Positions 36,573 through 45,247 are shown, counted from the first letter of the stretch. The stretch: 64,000 nt of DNA from JAJNBA01 sp963842295 (GCA_963842295.1 CAWJFY010000004.1:124001-188000), one strand, 5' to 3'. Notes: a model not told the origin generated them from the letters alone. Program-made: numbers and translations.

Positions 36573-37187
36573 TCATCCGAGGTCGGCGTCCCACCCGTCC
36601 CGCAGCTCGGGGATCGGCCATGCGGGGTCGGGCCGCCAGGCCTCCCAGTCTCGTTCGAAAGGGGACTCCCTCGAGATGATGCGCTCGACCGCTCGTTCGC
36701 CCCAAGCGCGGAAATCGGCCGCCTCTTCCACGGAGAAGAGTCCCTCGCGGACCGCCTCCGTCAGCTCCTCCTCGTCCTTCCACCGCCAGGAGGAGCCGTC
36801 GAGCTCGACGAGCACATCCAGCACATGGTCGACCGTGTCGAATCCGATCGACGTGCGTTCGAGCGGGTTCTCGAGGTTCACGTACCAAACCCGTCGCCGG
36901 CCCTCCGCGGCCCACAGCAGGACGGAGTAGGGCGTGTCGGGCCAGGCGAACGACAGGATCGGTTGGTTCCCGCGCGGCCGGATCTCCAGATGCCAGGGCC
37001 GGTCGGGGAGTCTCCGCTCGCGCCCGTCGTCTCCGATCGGGATGCCGCACCGAACACCGCCGGGGAGGAAGAACATGGCCTGGTCGGGCTCGTCCTGGAC
37101 GACGATCATCGGCCGTGCCTCGAACACGCGACCGTGCCAGAGCTCGCGCAGGGTGATCGGTTCGCCCGGACGGAACCTGCGTTGCAC
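36573..37187 (-). CDS. DUF402 family protein
   Basis: A 204-residue protein with the DUF402 core: PITLRELWHGRVFEARPMIVV, FFLPGGVRCGIP, VLLWAAEGRRRVWYVNLENPLERT and the acidic DTVDHVLDVLVELDG. These describe the FomD/Ntdp-type barrel that binds divalent metal and hydrolyses nucleoside di- and triphosphates or related nucleotides. The charged DxxD and ExE residues of the metal site appear in the NLENP and DTVDHVLD segments. The substrate is unknown. GTG 37187 is preceded by TACGCT at 7 nt with no Shine-Dalgarno. It leads a two-gene unit with the PLP enzyme. Confidence 0.8.
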   Translation of the reverse strand: MQRRFRPGEPITLRELWHGRVFEARPMIVVQDEPDQAMFFLPGGVRCGIPIGDDGRERRLPDRPWHLEIRPRGNQPILSFAWPDTPYSVLLWAAEGRRRVWYVNLENPLERTSIGFDTVDHVLDVLVELDGSSWRWKDEEELTEAVREGLFSVEEAADFRAWGERAVERIISRESPFERDWEAWRPDPAWPIPELRDGWDADLG

Positions 37188-37194
37188 GCCGACA

Positions 37195-37200
37195 AGCGTA
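37195..37200 (-). promoter_or_regulatory. -10 hexamer TACGCT of a probable leaderless transcript
   Basis: On the minus strand TACGCT ends 7 nt before the GTG of the DUF402 gene. The same hexamer precedes murE. Confidence 0.45.
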
Positions 37201-37235
37201 CGGCGCGGTCGCCCACGGGGAGCGTCGAGCATCCG

Positions 37236-38708
37236 GTGACGACGACGATCGATCGAGAGCCGACGGAGCGTCAGGACGAGTCCGAGGGCCGCTCGGACCG
37301 TGAGCGGGCCCTGGCCCGCGGCCTCGTGATCGCCATCGGCCTCACCTTCCTCGCGATCCACCTGCTGTTCATCCCCCGTGATTGGCCGACGGGCTGGGAC
37401 GAGTCCGTCTACCTCTCCCAGGTCACGCCCGGCATGGAGGGGCTCTTCTTCAACCCGTGGCACGCGCGAGGCATCACGCTCATCGTCGCCCCGGTCACCT
37501 CGTTGGGGGGATCCGCGGCCGACGTTCGATCGTTCCTGATGGTGCTGCGCGTCGTTCACGATCACGGCGACGTTCTGGCTCTGGGTCCCCCTGGTGGGCA
37601 TGGCGGCCCCGGTCGCGGCGTTCGTCTTCTCCTTCTCCTGGCAGGGGCAGGTTCTTGCGAGCGAGGTGAAGCCGAACTACTGGGGAGCGCTCCTGGGACT
37701 CGCGGCGACCGCATTGGTCGCGAGGAGGCTTGCGGGCGGTCGCACGTTGCATCTGGTGCTCGCCTCGGTCCTCCTGGCGGCGACGGCACTGGTCCGACCG
37801 ACCGAGGCGACCGTGCTGGCCGGCGCCATCGGCGTGTACATCCTGCTGTGGCGGAGGAAGTCGTGGCGAGATCTCGTCTGGTTGGGCGTCGGCCTCGCCG
37901 CGGGATGGCTGCCGTGGGTCATCGAGATGTCGATACGGTTCGGCGGGCTCGCGGGTGCGCTCCGAGAGGCCGGCAAGGGCCAGCACTTCGTGGTGGTCCC
38001 GATCGCCGAGAACGTGCTTCGGCATCTGACCTACGCGGACGACAAGAGCGCCCCGTCCGCGATCCCCGGCGTGATCTGGTGGGGCGTGCTCGTCCTGATG
38101 GCCGCGGTGGCGATCGCCCGGGGCGTGACGAGGTCGGATCGAGCCGCCGCGTTGCTCTGCGCGCTCGCAGCGCTCGCGCTTGCCGCCGAATACCTGGTCT
38201 TCGTCCCGGCCCTCGCACCGAGGTTCCTGCTGCCCGCGTACGCGATGGCCTCCGTGCCGTTCGCGATCGGGCTGGTCTCACTGCTGCGAAGGAGAGGGCG
38301 TCTCCAGGGTCATCGGCGCCGTCGTCCTCCTGCTCATGATCCCTTGGACGATCTGGCAGGGGACCGTGACCGCCCAGCGGGCGCCGACGGTGAACAGGGG
38401 TTCGGCTCTTCCTCTGCGTGTCGGGTCGGCGATCCGGCGGCTGGCGGCACGGTCGGCCCTGCTTCGTGCTGGGTCAGCGCGCGTACCCGCAGATCGCATA
38501 CACCGCTAGATGCGCGGGTGCGAAGGGGGACAACCGTCTCCCCTCGGACGAGCAGCTCAAGGCGTTCGCGAGGAGCGGGCGAGCGGTCTTCGTCGTGCGC
38601 ATCGCGGAGGCTCCGAAGAAGTCGCTGCTCAGCTCGATCGAACCGGTGCGTTTCCCCGCGGGCAAGAAGGACTGGCTCGTGTACGAGCTTCCCCGCTCGC
38701 TCGGCTGA
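37236..38708 (+). pseudogene. Polytopic membrane protein (GT-C/ArnT-like) broken by three frameshifts
   Basis: From GTG 37236 the frame encodes a TM helix and the loop DWPTGWDESVYLSQVTPGMEG, typical of PMT/ArnT-like glycosyltransferases, where Asp-Glu in the first periplasmic loop is catalytic. Homology then jumps frame three times: near 37550-37560 (into FWLWVPLVGMAAPVAAF...), near 38300 (into VIGAVVLLLMIPWTIWQ), and near 38445-38460 (into CFVLGQRAYPQIAYTARC...). It ends PRSLG at TGA 38706-38708. Every shift is in the same +1 direction and the full span is again a multiple of three. The ungapped protein would be about 490 residues with some ten TM helices. Three lesions in 0.9 kb argue for either decay or poor local consensus. 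Confidence 0.7.
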
Positions 38709-38726
38709 GTTCGGGGCGTCGCCCGA

Positions 38727-39401
38727 TCAGCCCTCGGCGAGCTCGAAGACCGCGCGCTGGATGAGCCCCACCCGTTGCCGGAGACCGGCCGCCCAGGGCG
38801 CCGAGTCGAGGGCTCGGAGCCCGGGAACCTCCTTCGGCATGACCAGCGAACGATCGAAGGAGCGCTCCCGCAGGCCCGCGCGCCGCGCCGCCGAGGTGAG
38901 ATCCTCCCGGGAGCGCCACTCGTGGTCGCCCTCCGGCATCTTCAGGTTGAGGCGCTCGGCCACGTGCAGGATGGGGGACCACAGCGGGTTCGCGGTCACC
39001 ACGACCGCAACGCCCCGCTCGGTGAGCATCCCCGCCAAGGAACCCATCATCTTGTCGAGGTCCGGCACATGCTCCGCCACGTCGGCGGCCACCGCGTAGT
39101 CGAAGCGCTCGTCGAGCGGACCCTCCATCAGGTCGTGAACCCGGAACCGAAGGTCCGGATGCTTCCGGGAGGCCAGCTCGATCATGGCCGGGCTGATGTC
39201 CAGGCCCAGGCCTTCGGCCGGCGCGAGCGACGCCAGGATGTCACCCGTCGCGCATCCCACCTCGAGGACCCGGCTCCCCGAGGGAACGGTCTCCTGCAGA
39301 CTCGTCTTCAGCGCGGCGTAGTAACGATGTGCCTTCGCCTTCCAGCGGTCGTAGTCAGGCGCGACACGATCGAAATGATCGCCGACCGGATCCGGGTTCA
39401 T
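38727..39401 (-). CDS. SAM-dependent methyltransferase
   Basis: A 224-residue class I methyltransferase. VGDHFDRVAPDYDRW opens the fold, SRVLEVGCATGDILASL is the SAM-binding motif I, GLGLDISPAMIELA is motif II, and YAVAADVAEHVPDLDKMM is the motif III region. The acceptor is unknown. ATG 39401 overlaps the stop of the upstream methyltransferase-GT2 gene (ATGA), so the two are translated together; that partner also carries a related methyltransferase domain. A role in modifying a lipid-linked or surface sugar is inferred from the neighbourhood. Confidence 0.85.
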   Translation of the reverse strand: MNPDPVGDHFDRVAPDYDRWKAKAHRYYAALKTSLQETVPSGSRVLEVGCATGDILASLAPAEGLGLDISPAMIELASRKHPDLRFRVHDLMEGPLDERFDYAVAADVAEHVPDLDKMMGSLAGMLTERGVAVVVTANPLWSPILHVAERLNLKMPEGDHEWRSREDLTSAARRAGLRERSFDRSLVMPKEVPGLRALDSAPWAAGLRQRVGLIQRAVFELAEG

Positions 39402-40876
39402 CGGAACCGCAGCTTCCTGGCCCCGATCAGAGCCATCCGCGCGAGCAGGAGCCCGTGCCGCCACCGGTCGATGTTGGTCGTTCCGTACTTACGCTCCCGA
39501 TACCGCACCGGCACCTCCCGGATCTTCAAGCCGAGGTTCGCCGCGCCGAAGAGCAGATCGAAGTCTCCGAACGGGTCGAAGTCTCCGAACGTCTTCCGGT
39601 TCGCTGCGATCCGGCGGTAGTCGCGTGCCCACAGGACCTTGGTGCCGCACAAGGTATCGGTCACCCGTTCCCCGAGGATCCAACTGAAGATCAGGCTGAA
39701 GACCTTGTTGCCCGCCGTGTTGGCCAAGCGCATCGCGTTGTCTTCCATCGGATAGACGAGCCTCGTCCCGTTGATGAATTCGCCTCGCTCGTCGACCAGG
39801 GCGGACCAGAACTTCGTGAGATCCTCCGGAGGAACGGTGAGGTCGGCGTCCAGGATCATCAGCACGTCACCGGTCGCGAGCTCGAACCCCTTCCGGACCG
39901 CATCGCCCTTGCCCGTCCCGTCTTGGCGTGTCACTTTCACGTCGAGTTCCTGGCGCTCGGCGATCACCGCCTCGATCTCCTCGAAGGTGCCGTCGGTGGA
40001 GTGTCCTTCGACGAAGATCAGCTCGGTGTGACTCCCCAGACGCGGGAGCCGCTCGACGGCATCCCGGATGTTCCCGCGTTCGTTCCGTGCCGGGACGACG
40101 ACCGTGCACGTCGGGTCCGCGATCCTGTGAGCGACCTCCGCTTTCCTCGGTCTCGCCGTGACGAAAGAGATCAGCCCCAGACGATTGACGAGGGGGACCG
40201 CGGACAGGAGGTTGTTCAGCGGTCGCCTCAACCACGCCGGCCCCACGGGCAGCGGTGCTCGGTAGCCGGACTTCACCACCTCGAGGTCCGCCAACTCGAC
40301 GAGGTTCGCCAAGCCGTCGTTGGACAGCCAGCTCTGGAGAGGTTGGCGGATCTTCATCCCCAGCTGCTCCGCGAGCCACAGGAGGGGTTCCCAAGCGAAG
40401 TTGTAGTAAGCGACGATCACCCTGGACGAGGGATGGGTCACGCGGGTCAACGTGCGGAAGAGCTCTTGCACATCGATCAGGAAGCCGACCACGTTGCTCG
40501 CGATCACGTAGTCGAAGGTTCCGGAGATCGGGAGCCGCTCGACGTCGCCGCAGACGAAGTCGAGATCTGGATGGCGGCGTCGCGCCTCTGCGAGGGTGGG
40601 GAGAGAGAAATCGACGCCGACCCCGCGAGAGGGCTGAAGGGAGGCGAGCAGCGAGCCGTCGCCACAGCCCAGATCCAGCACGGTCGACCCGGGCGTCACC
40701 TGGTTGCGGATCAATCGATAGAGATCGTCGTAGTAGTGCTGGTGCCGAGCTCGCTCCGAGGCCTGCTGTGGCGCGACGCGATCGAAGTGACGGCGGACCC
40801 GTCGGCGTGAGTGGTCGTCGAGGCTGCGCGCGCCGTCGGAAGCCGCGGGCGGGGACGATGACGATCGGCTATCCAC
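39398..40876 (-). CDS. Methyltransferase - family 2 glycosyltransferase fusion
   Basis: About 492 residues from GTG 40876. The N-terminal domain (to about residue 230) is a class I methyltransferase: HFDRVAPQQASERARHQHYY, STVLDLGCGDGSLLASL, GVGVDFSLPTL. The C-terminal domain is a GT-A fold GT2: CTVVVPARNERGNIRDAV, LIFVEGHSTDGTFEEI, DVLMILDADLTVPPEDL (DxD), FINGTRLVYPMED and ERVTDTLCGTKVLWARDY, ending in a dolichyl-phosphate-mannose-synthase-like tail. The fusion probably acts on a polyprenyl-linked sugar. The start is uncertain: no Shine-Dalgarno, TATCAT 10 nt upstream, and a longer reading to 40963 would cross the gmd start. It is divergent from gmd and coupled to the next methyltransferase. 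Confidence 0.85.
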   Translation of the reverse strand: MDSRSSSSPPAASDGARSLDDHSRRRVRRHFDRVAPQQASERARHQHYYDDLYRLIRNQVTPGSTVLDLGCGDGSLLASLQPSRGVGVDFSLPTLAEARRRHPDLDFVCGDVERLPISGTFDYVIASNVVGFLIDVQELFRTLTRVTHPSSRVIVAYYNFAWEPLLWLAEQLGMKIRQPLQSWLSNDGLANLVELADLEVVKSGYRAPLPVGPAWLRRPLNNLLSAVPLVNRLGLISFVTARPRKAEVAHRIADPTCTVVVPARNERGNIRDAVERLPRLGSHTELIFVEGHSTDGTFEEIEAVIAERQELDVKVTRQDGTGKGDAVRKGFELATGDVLMILDADLTVPPEDLTKFWSALVDERGEFINGTRLVYPMEDNAMRLANTAGNKVFSLIFSWILGERVTDTLCGTKVLWARDYRRIAANRKTFGDFDPFGDFDLLFGAANLGLKIREVPVRYRERKYGTTNIDRWRHGLLLARMALIGARKLRFR

Positions 40877-40928
40877 GAGGTGTGGAATGATAGGCTCATC
40901 GCTCCGCAGGCATCTCGCGGACATCCGC

Positions 40929-41948
40929 ATGGCTTCGAAACGAGCATTGATCACGGGGATCACCGGTCAGGACGGTTCGTACCTGGCCGAACTACTGCTC
41001 TCCAAGGACTACGAAGTCCATGGGATCATCCGAAGGTCCAGTTCGTTCAACACCGGACGGCTGGATCATCTGTACACCGATCCACACGATCCGGCGGGGC
41101 GCTTGTTCCTCCACTACGGAGACCTGATCGATTCCACGGTCGTGGCGCGGATCGTCCGCGAGGTGGTTCCGGACGAGGTCTATCACCTGGGCGCCCAATC
41201 GCACGTCCGGGTGTCGTACGACATCCCCGAGTACACGGGCGACGTCACTGCCCTCGGGACCACCCGCTTGCTCGAGGCGATCCGGCAGGAGGGGAGCCCG
41301 GCCCGCTTCTACCAGGCGTCGTCTTCGGAGATGTTCGGGACGAATCCGGATGTCCCGTCCAACGAGCAGAGCCGCTTCTATCCGGCGTCCCCGTACGCAG
41401 CGGCCAAGGTGTACGCGTACTGGATGGCCGTGAACTATCGCGAGGCCTACGACATGTTCTGCACCAACGGCATCCTCTTCAACCACGAGAGCGAGCGACG
41501 CGGCGAAACCTTCGTCACCCGGAAGATCGCCCGGGGCCTGGTCGACATACTCGCCGGGCGCGCCGAGGTGATCCATCTCGGGAAGCTCGAGAGCCAGAGG
41601 GACTGGGGGCACGCGGCCGACTACGTCGAGGCGATGTGGCTGATGTTGCAGGCGGATGAGCCGGATGACTACGTGATCGCCACCGGCGAGTCGCGTTCCG
41701 TCCAGGACTTCCTCGAGGAGGCGTTCAGCTACGTCGGTCTCGACTGGGAACCATACGTCCGCCAAGACCCGCGATACTTCCGTCCGGTCGATCCGCCGAT
41801 CCTCGTCGGGGACGCATCGAAGGCTCGTACGAAACTCGGATGGAAGCCGAAGGTGAGTTTCCAGGAGCTGGTCCGCTCGATGGTCGATGCGGAGCTCGCA
41901 GCTGCGGGCATCGAACGTCCCGCCCCCGAAAAGAGCAGGACCACGTGA
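40929..41948 (+). CDS. gmd: GDP-mannose 4,6-dehydratase
   Basis: A 339-residue SDR enzyme converting GDP-D-mannose to GDP-4-keto-6-deoxy-mannose with bound NADP. Clear motifs are ALITGITGQDGSYLAELLL (cofactor), IIRRSSSFNTGRLDHLY, HYGDLIDSTVVARIV, YHLGAQSHVRVSYDIPEYTG, SSSEMFG (catalytic Ser/Thr and Glu), YPASPYAAAKVYAYW (YxxxK) and FNHESERRGETFVTRKI. ATG 40929 is chosen because it starts directly at the Rossmann strand; the upstream in-frame ATG 40887 lies in the promoter area. fcl follows 13 bp downstream, completing GDP-fucose-type synthesis. Confidence 0.95.
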   Translation: MASKRALITGITGQDGSYLAELLLSKDYEVHGIIRRSSSFNTGRLDHLYTDPHDPAGRLFLHYGDLIDSTVVARIVREVVPDEVYHLGAQSHVRVSYDIPEYTGDVTALGTTRLLEAIRQEGSPARFYQASSSEMFGTNPDVPSNEQSRFYPASPYAAAKVYAYWMAVNYREAYDMFCTNGILFNHESERRGETFVTRKIARGLVDILAGRAEVIHLGKLESQRDWGHAADYVEAMWLMLQADEPDDYVIATGESRSVQDFLEEAFSYVGLDWEPYVRQDPRYFRPVDPPILVGDASKARTKLGWKPKVSFQELVRSMVDAELAAAGIERPAPEKSRTT

Positions 41949-41961
41949 GCCGAGCCCGACC

Positions 41962-42918
41962 ATGAGCGGCACCTGGTCCGGCAGGACCGTCGCGGTTCCC
42001 GGGGGATCGGGCTTCCTCGGCTCGCAGGTCGTGAAGCGTCTCGAGTCCGCCGGCGCATCCGTCTTCGTGCCCCGCAGCCGTGACTACGACCTGACGACGG
42101 ACGATCGGGTCCGGGCGATGTACGAAGAGGCGCGCCCCGACGTCGTGGTCCATCTGGCCGCCCGAGTCGGCGGGATCGGGGCGAACCAGCGGTCGCCGGG
42201 ATCGTTCTTCTACGACAACCTGATGATGGGTGCGCTGCTCATCGAGCACGCGCGGCGATCGGGACTCGAGAAGTTCGTGTGCGTGGGAACCGTCTGTTCC
42301 TATCCGAAGTTCGCGACCGTGCCGTTCCGTGAGGACGACCTCTGGTCGGGCTACCCCGAGGAGACGAACGCGCCGTACGGCATCGCGAAGAAGGCGCTCC
42401 TGGTCCAGCTCCAGGCGTACCGCCAGGAATTCGGGATGCGGGGCATCTACCTGATCCCGGTCAACCTGTACGGACCCCGGGACAACTTCGACCTGGAGAG
42501 CTCACACGTGATCCCCGCCCTGATCCGCAAATGCGTGGAAGCGGTCGAGCGGAACGAGGACGTGATCGAGGTCTGGGGATCGGGTGAGCCCACTCGCGAG
42601 TTCCTCTACGTGGACGACGCTGCCGATGGCATCGTCGCCGCTGCCGAACGCTATGAGGGCGGCGAGCCGGTGAATCTCGGAACGGGGAGAGAGATATCGA
42701 TCCGGGACCTCGCGACCCTCATCGCGGAGCTCACCGGCTTCCAAGGGTCGTTCGCGTGGAACACGACGAGACCGGACGGTCAGCCGCGGCGTGCGCTGGA
42801 CGTGTCGCGCGCCCGGAACGAGTTCGGCTGGACGGCCCGGGTCCCGTTCGAAGAGGGGCTCGAGGCGACGATCTCGTGGTACCGCGAGTCTCGGATGCCT
42901 TCCCCGACCGGCAGCTGA
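41962..42918 (+). CDS. fcl: GDP-L-fucose synthase (or related 4-keto-6-deoxy sugar epimerase-reductase)
   Basis: A 318-residue SDR protein. It has the cofactor loop VAVPGGSGFLGSQVV, HLAARVGGIGANQRSPGSFFYDN (diagnostic for Fcl), CVGTVCSYPKF (catalytic Ser and Cys region), ETNAPYGIAKKALLVQLQAY (YxxxK) and VWGSGEPTREFLYVDDAAD. It would epimerise and reduce the gmd product to GDP-L-fucose. The usual histidine of the GDP-fucose synthase active site is not obvious at the expected point, so a related product such as GDP-rhamnose or GDP-6-deoxytalose is possible. ATG 41962 lies 13 bp after gmd. A promoter and LexA box follow downstream. Confidence 0.88.
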   Translation: MSGTWSGRTVAVPGGSGFLGSQVVKRLESAGASVFVPRSRDYDLTTDDRVRAMYEEARPDVVVHLAARVGGIGANQRSPGSFFYDNLMMGALLIEHARRSGLEKFVCVGTVCSYPKFATVPFREDDLWSGYPEETNAPYGIAKKALLVQLQAYRQEFGMRGIYLIPVNLYGPRDNFDLESSHVIPALIRKCVEAVERNEDVIEVWGSGEPTREFLYVDDAADGIVAAAERYEGGEPVNLGTGREISIRDLATLIAELTGFQGSFAWNTTRPDGQPRRALDVSRARNEFGWTARVPFEEGLEATISWYRESRMPSPTGS

Positions 42919-42944
42919 CCATCCACAGATCCCGACCTGGTGTC

Positions 42945-42974
42945 TTGACGCAGCTCGTCGGCGCGGCGTATCGT
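42945..42974 (+). promoter_or_regulatory. Sigma70-type promoter TTGACG-N18-TATCGT for the DUF6504 gene
   Basis: The -35 TTGACG (42945-42950) and -10 TATCGT (42969-42974) are separated by 18 nt. Transcription would start near 42981, placing the LexA box at 42986-43001 just downstream of the start point, where bound repressor would block the polymerase. Confidence 0.6.
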
Positions 42975-42985
42975 CACCATCCCGC

Positions 42986-43001
42986 TCGAACAGGTGTTCG
43001 G
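42986..43001 (+). promoter_or_regulatory. LexA (SOS) box TCGAACAGGTGTTCGG
   Basis: The box matches the actinobacterial LexA consensus TCGAAC-N4-GTTCGA at 11 of 12 defined positions. The identical 16-mer occurs at dnaE2 (45577-45592) and nowhere else that I noticed in the window. It lies 18 bp before the GTG of the DUF6504 gene. Confidence 0.8.
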
Positions 43002-43019
43002 ATGAGAGGGCAGCCCACG

Positions 43020-43265
43020 GTGACGAAGCGGTTCGACGAGGAGGTCAGGGTCGAGCGGGACGGGGGGATGCCCTCGGGGTTCGAATGGCGAGGGCGCCGG
43101 TATCGGGTCGTCGACGTGATCGGACGTTGGCGGATCGAGGGCCGGTGGTGGGAGGACGGGCGGGATCGCGAGTACTGGCGGGTCGAGGCGCGCGGGGGAG
43201 CGGTCTGGGACCTGTACCACGATCGCCAGCACGACCGATGGCACGTGGAACGTCTCTGGGACTGA
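43020..43265 (+). CDS. DUF6504 family protein, SOS-controlled
   Basis: An 81-residue basic protein: KRFDEEVRVERDGG, a FEWRGRRYRVVDVIGRWR core, then GRWWEDGRDREYWRVEARGG and a WDLYHDRQHDRWHVERLWD tail. This is the DUF6504 pattern, which in Actinobacteria often sits with translesion polymerases such as DnaE2, ImuB or DinB. Its biochemical function is unknown. GTG 43020 is preceded by GAGAGGG at good spacing; ATG 43002 abuts the LexA box and is less likely. LexA control, seen here, supports a role in the damage response. It stands alone, between fcl and the convergent rocD. Confidence 0.78.
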   Translation: MTKRFDEEVRVERDGGMPSGFEWRGRRYRVVDVIGRWRIEGRWWEDGRDREYWRVEARGGAVWDLYHDRQHDRWHVERLWD

Positions 43266-43301
43266 TCTCTCTCGGAGCTCGCTCGCTCCTTAGAGCCCGC
43301 G

Positions 43302-44529
43302 TCAGGCACGCTCGGCCAGCGCGCTCACGATCCGCTCGAGGGACCACTCCAGGTCTCCACGAGAGACCACCAGCGGCGGCGCCAGCCGGATCGTCGTTTC
43401 CTGCGTGTCCTTCGCGAGCACACCCAGCTCCAGGAGACGCTCGCACACCGCGCGCGCGGGCGCGGCCTCGGGCGTGAGCTCGATGCCGAACCACAGGCCG
43501 CGCCCGCGCACTTCAGTCACCGAGGTGGGTGCCTCCTCGCGCAGCCGATGGAGGAACCACGCCCCGAGGTCCTTCGAGCGCTGCTGGTACTCGCGGGTCC
43601 GAAGGAGCGCGAGCACCTCCAACCCCACCGCGCACGCGATCGGGCTCCCTCCGAACGTGCTCCCGTGCTCGCCCGGTCGGAACACGCCCAACACGTCGGC
43701 ACGCGAGACGACCGCCGAGACCGGGAGGATCCCGCCGCCGAGCGCCTTCCCCAGGATGTAGACGTCGGGCTTCACCCCCTCGTGATCGCACGCGAACGTC
43801 GTGCCGGTTCGCCCGAGCCCCGTCTGGATCTCGTCGGCCACCAGCAGGACGTTGCGTTCGGTGCAGAGCCGCCTCGCCTCACGCAGATACCCGTCGGGCG
43901 GGATCCGGACGCCGGCCTCCCCCTGGATCGGCTCGACGAGGAACGCGACGACGTCGGGATCCTCGAGCGCGGTCGCCAGTGCCTCGGCGTCACCGAACGG
44001 GACCGACACGAACCCTGGCGTGAACGGACCGAAGCCTGTCGTCGCCAACGGATCGGAGGAGAACCCGACGATCGTGATCGTCCTGCCGTGGAAGTTCCCG
44101 TCGCACACGATGATCTTCGCGCGCCCCTCGGGCACGCCCTTTCACGTCGTAGCCCCATCGCCGCGCGGTCTTGAGGGCGGTCTCGACCGCTTCGGCGCCG
44201 GAGTTCATCGGGAGCACCATGTCCATCGCGCAGAGCTCGGCCAGTTCCTGGCAGAACGGGCCGAGCCGATCGTGGTGAAACGCGCGGGACGTGAGCGTCA
44301 AGCGGTCGAGCTGGGCCTTCGCCGCACGGATCAGGTCGGGATGGCGATGTCCGAAGTTCAGCGCGGAGTACGCGGACAGCATGTCGAGGTAGCGTTTGCC
44401 CTCGACGTCCGTGACCCACGCGCCTTCGGCCTCGGACACGACGACGGGGAGGGGGTGGTAGTTGTGCGCGGTGTGCCGGTCGGCCAGCGCGATCAGATCG
44501 GCCGTCAGGAGTCCACTCTCGGTCTTCAT
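43302..44529 (-). pseudogene. rocD: Ornithine aminotransferase with a +1 frameshift
   Basis: The N-terminal 130 residues from ATG 44529 (HTAHNYHPLPVVVSEAEG, DVEGKRYLDMLSAYSALN, LTLTSRAFHHD, MVLPMNSGAEAVETALK) and the C-terminal 270 residues (KIIVCDGNFHGRTITIVG, LLVADEIQTGLGRTG, ILGKALGGGILPVSA with the PLP lysine, EHGSTFGGSPIACAV) are both typical RocD, but they lie in different frames. The switch is in the run AAAGGG at 44139-44144; removing one base gives YDVKGVPEGRAKIIV. The span is 1228 nt, one base too many. RocD interconverts ornithine and glutamate semialdehyde. A homopolymer at the break makes a sequencing error likely. SD GGAGGAGG precedes ATG 44529. Confidence 0.82.
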
Positions 44530-44588
44530 GGTTCGCATCCTCCTCCGATGGGGGCGCTCATGATAGGGGGGCGATAGGTTGGGGAGAC

Positions 44589-45203
44589 CTACGCAGCCCG
44601 AGCGACTCGGCGAAGGTCCGTCACGAACGCGTCGAACGCGGACCGTCGTTCCTCGTCGGAGCGCGACCGAAGGATCGACGAGGGATGCACGGTGGCGGTG
44701 ACCAGGGGAGCGAGCGGCGGATCCACGAACTCGCCCCGGTGCTGGGTCACCCGGAAGTTCCGGCCGAGGATCGCCTGCGCCGCGGTCGCGCCCAGCAGCA
44801 CCAGCAGATGAGGCTCGATCCTCGCGAGCTCGGCCTCGAGCCAAGGGATGCACGCTCGGATCTCCTCGAGATCGGGCTTCTTGTGGATCCTGCTCTTGCC
44901 CCTCGTCACATGCTTGAAGTGCTTCACGACGTTCGTGAAGTAGATCTCGTCACGAACGAGACCGGCTTCCTCGATCGCGCGATCGAGGAGGGTGCCGGCA
45001 GGACCCACGAACGGACGGCCGGCAACGTCCTCCCGGTCGCCGGGCTGCTCGCCGACCATGACGATCCGCGCGTCCTCAGGTCCCTCACCGAAGACCGTTC
45101 GGGTCGCGTCCTTGTAGAGATCGCATCCGCGGCAGTCGGCGGCCGCCTTCCGAAGAGCGGGGAGCGTCTTGCGTTTCGGCAGGAACTCAGCCGCGGAATC
45201 CAT
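44589..45203 (-). CDS. udgX: UdgX-type uracil-DNA glycosylase (family 4-like)
   Basis: A 204-residue protein of the UDG superfamily. Motif A is VMVGEQPGDREDVAGRPFVGPAG, and the final active-site motif is TATVHPSSILRSR. Four cysteines for a 4Fe-4S cluster start with CRGCDLY. Between them lies KHFKHVTRGKSRIHKKPDLEE: the inserted R-loop with R-I-H-K is the hallmark of UdgX, whose histidine forms a permanent covalent bond with the abasic sugar after removing uracil. Ordinary family 4 enzymes lack this loop. The product would therefore cap uracil sites covalently rather than release them. It lies beside SOS genes but has no LexA box of its own that I can see. TAGAGA at 6 nt suggests a leaderless start. 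Confidence 0.87.
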   Translation of the reverse strand: MDSAAEFLPKRKTLPALRKAAADCRGCDLYKDATRTVFGEGPEDARIVMVGEQPGDREDVAGRPFVGPAGTLLDRAIEEAGLVRDEIYFTNVVKHFKHVTRGKSRIHKKPDLEEIRACIPWLEAELARIEPHLLVLLGATAAQAILGRNFRVTQHRGEFVDPPLAPLVTATVHPSSILRSRSDEERRSAFDAFVTDLRRVARAA

Positions 45204-45247
45204 AGCCGATCTCTACCCGGATCGGGGATGCGCCATCCGCGGCGTGA

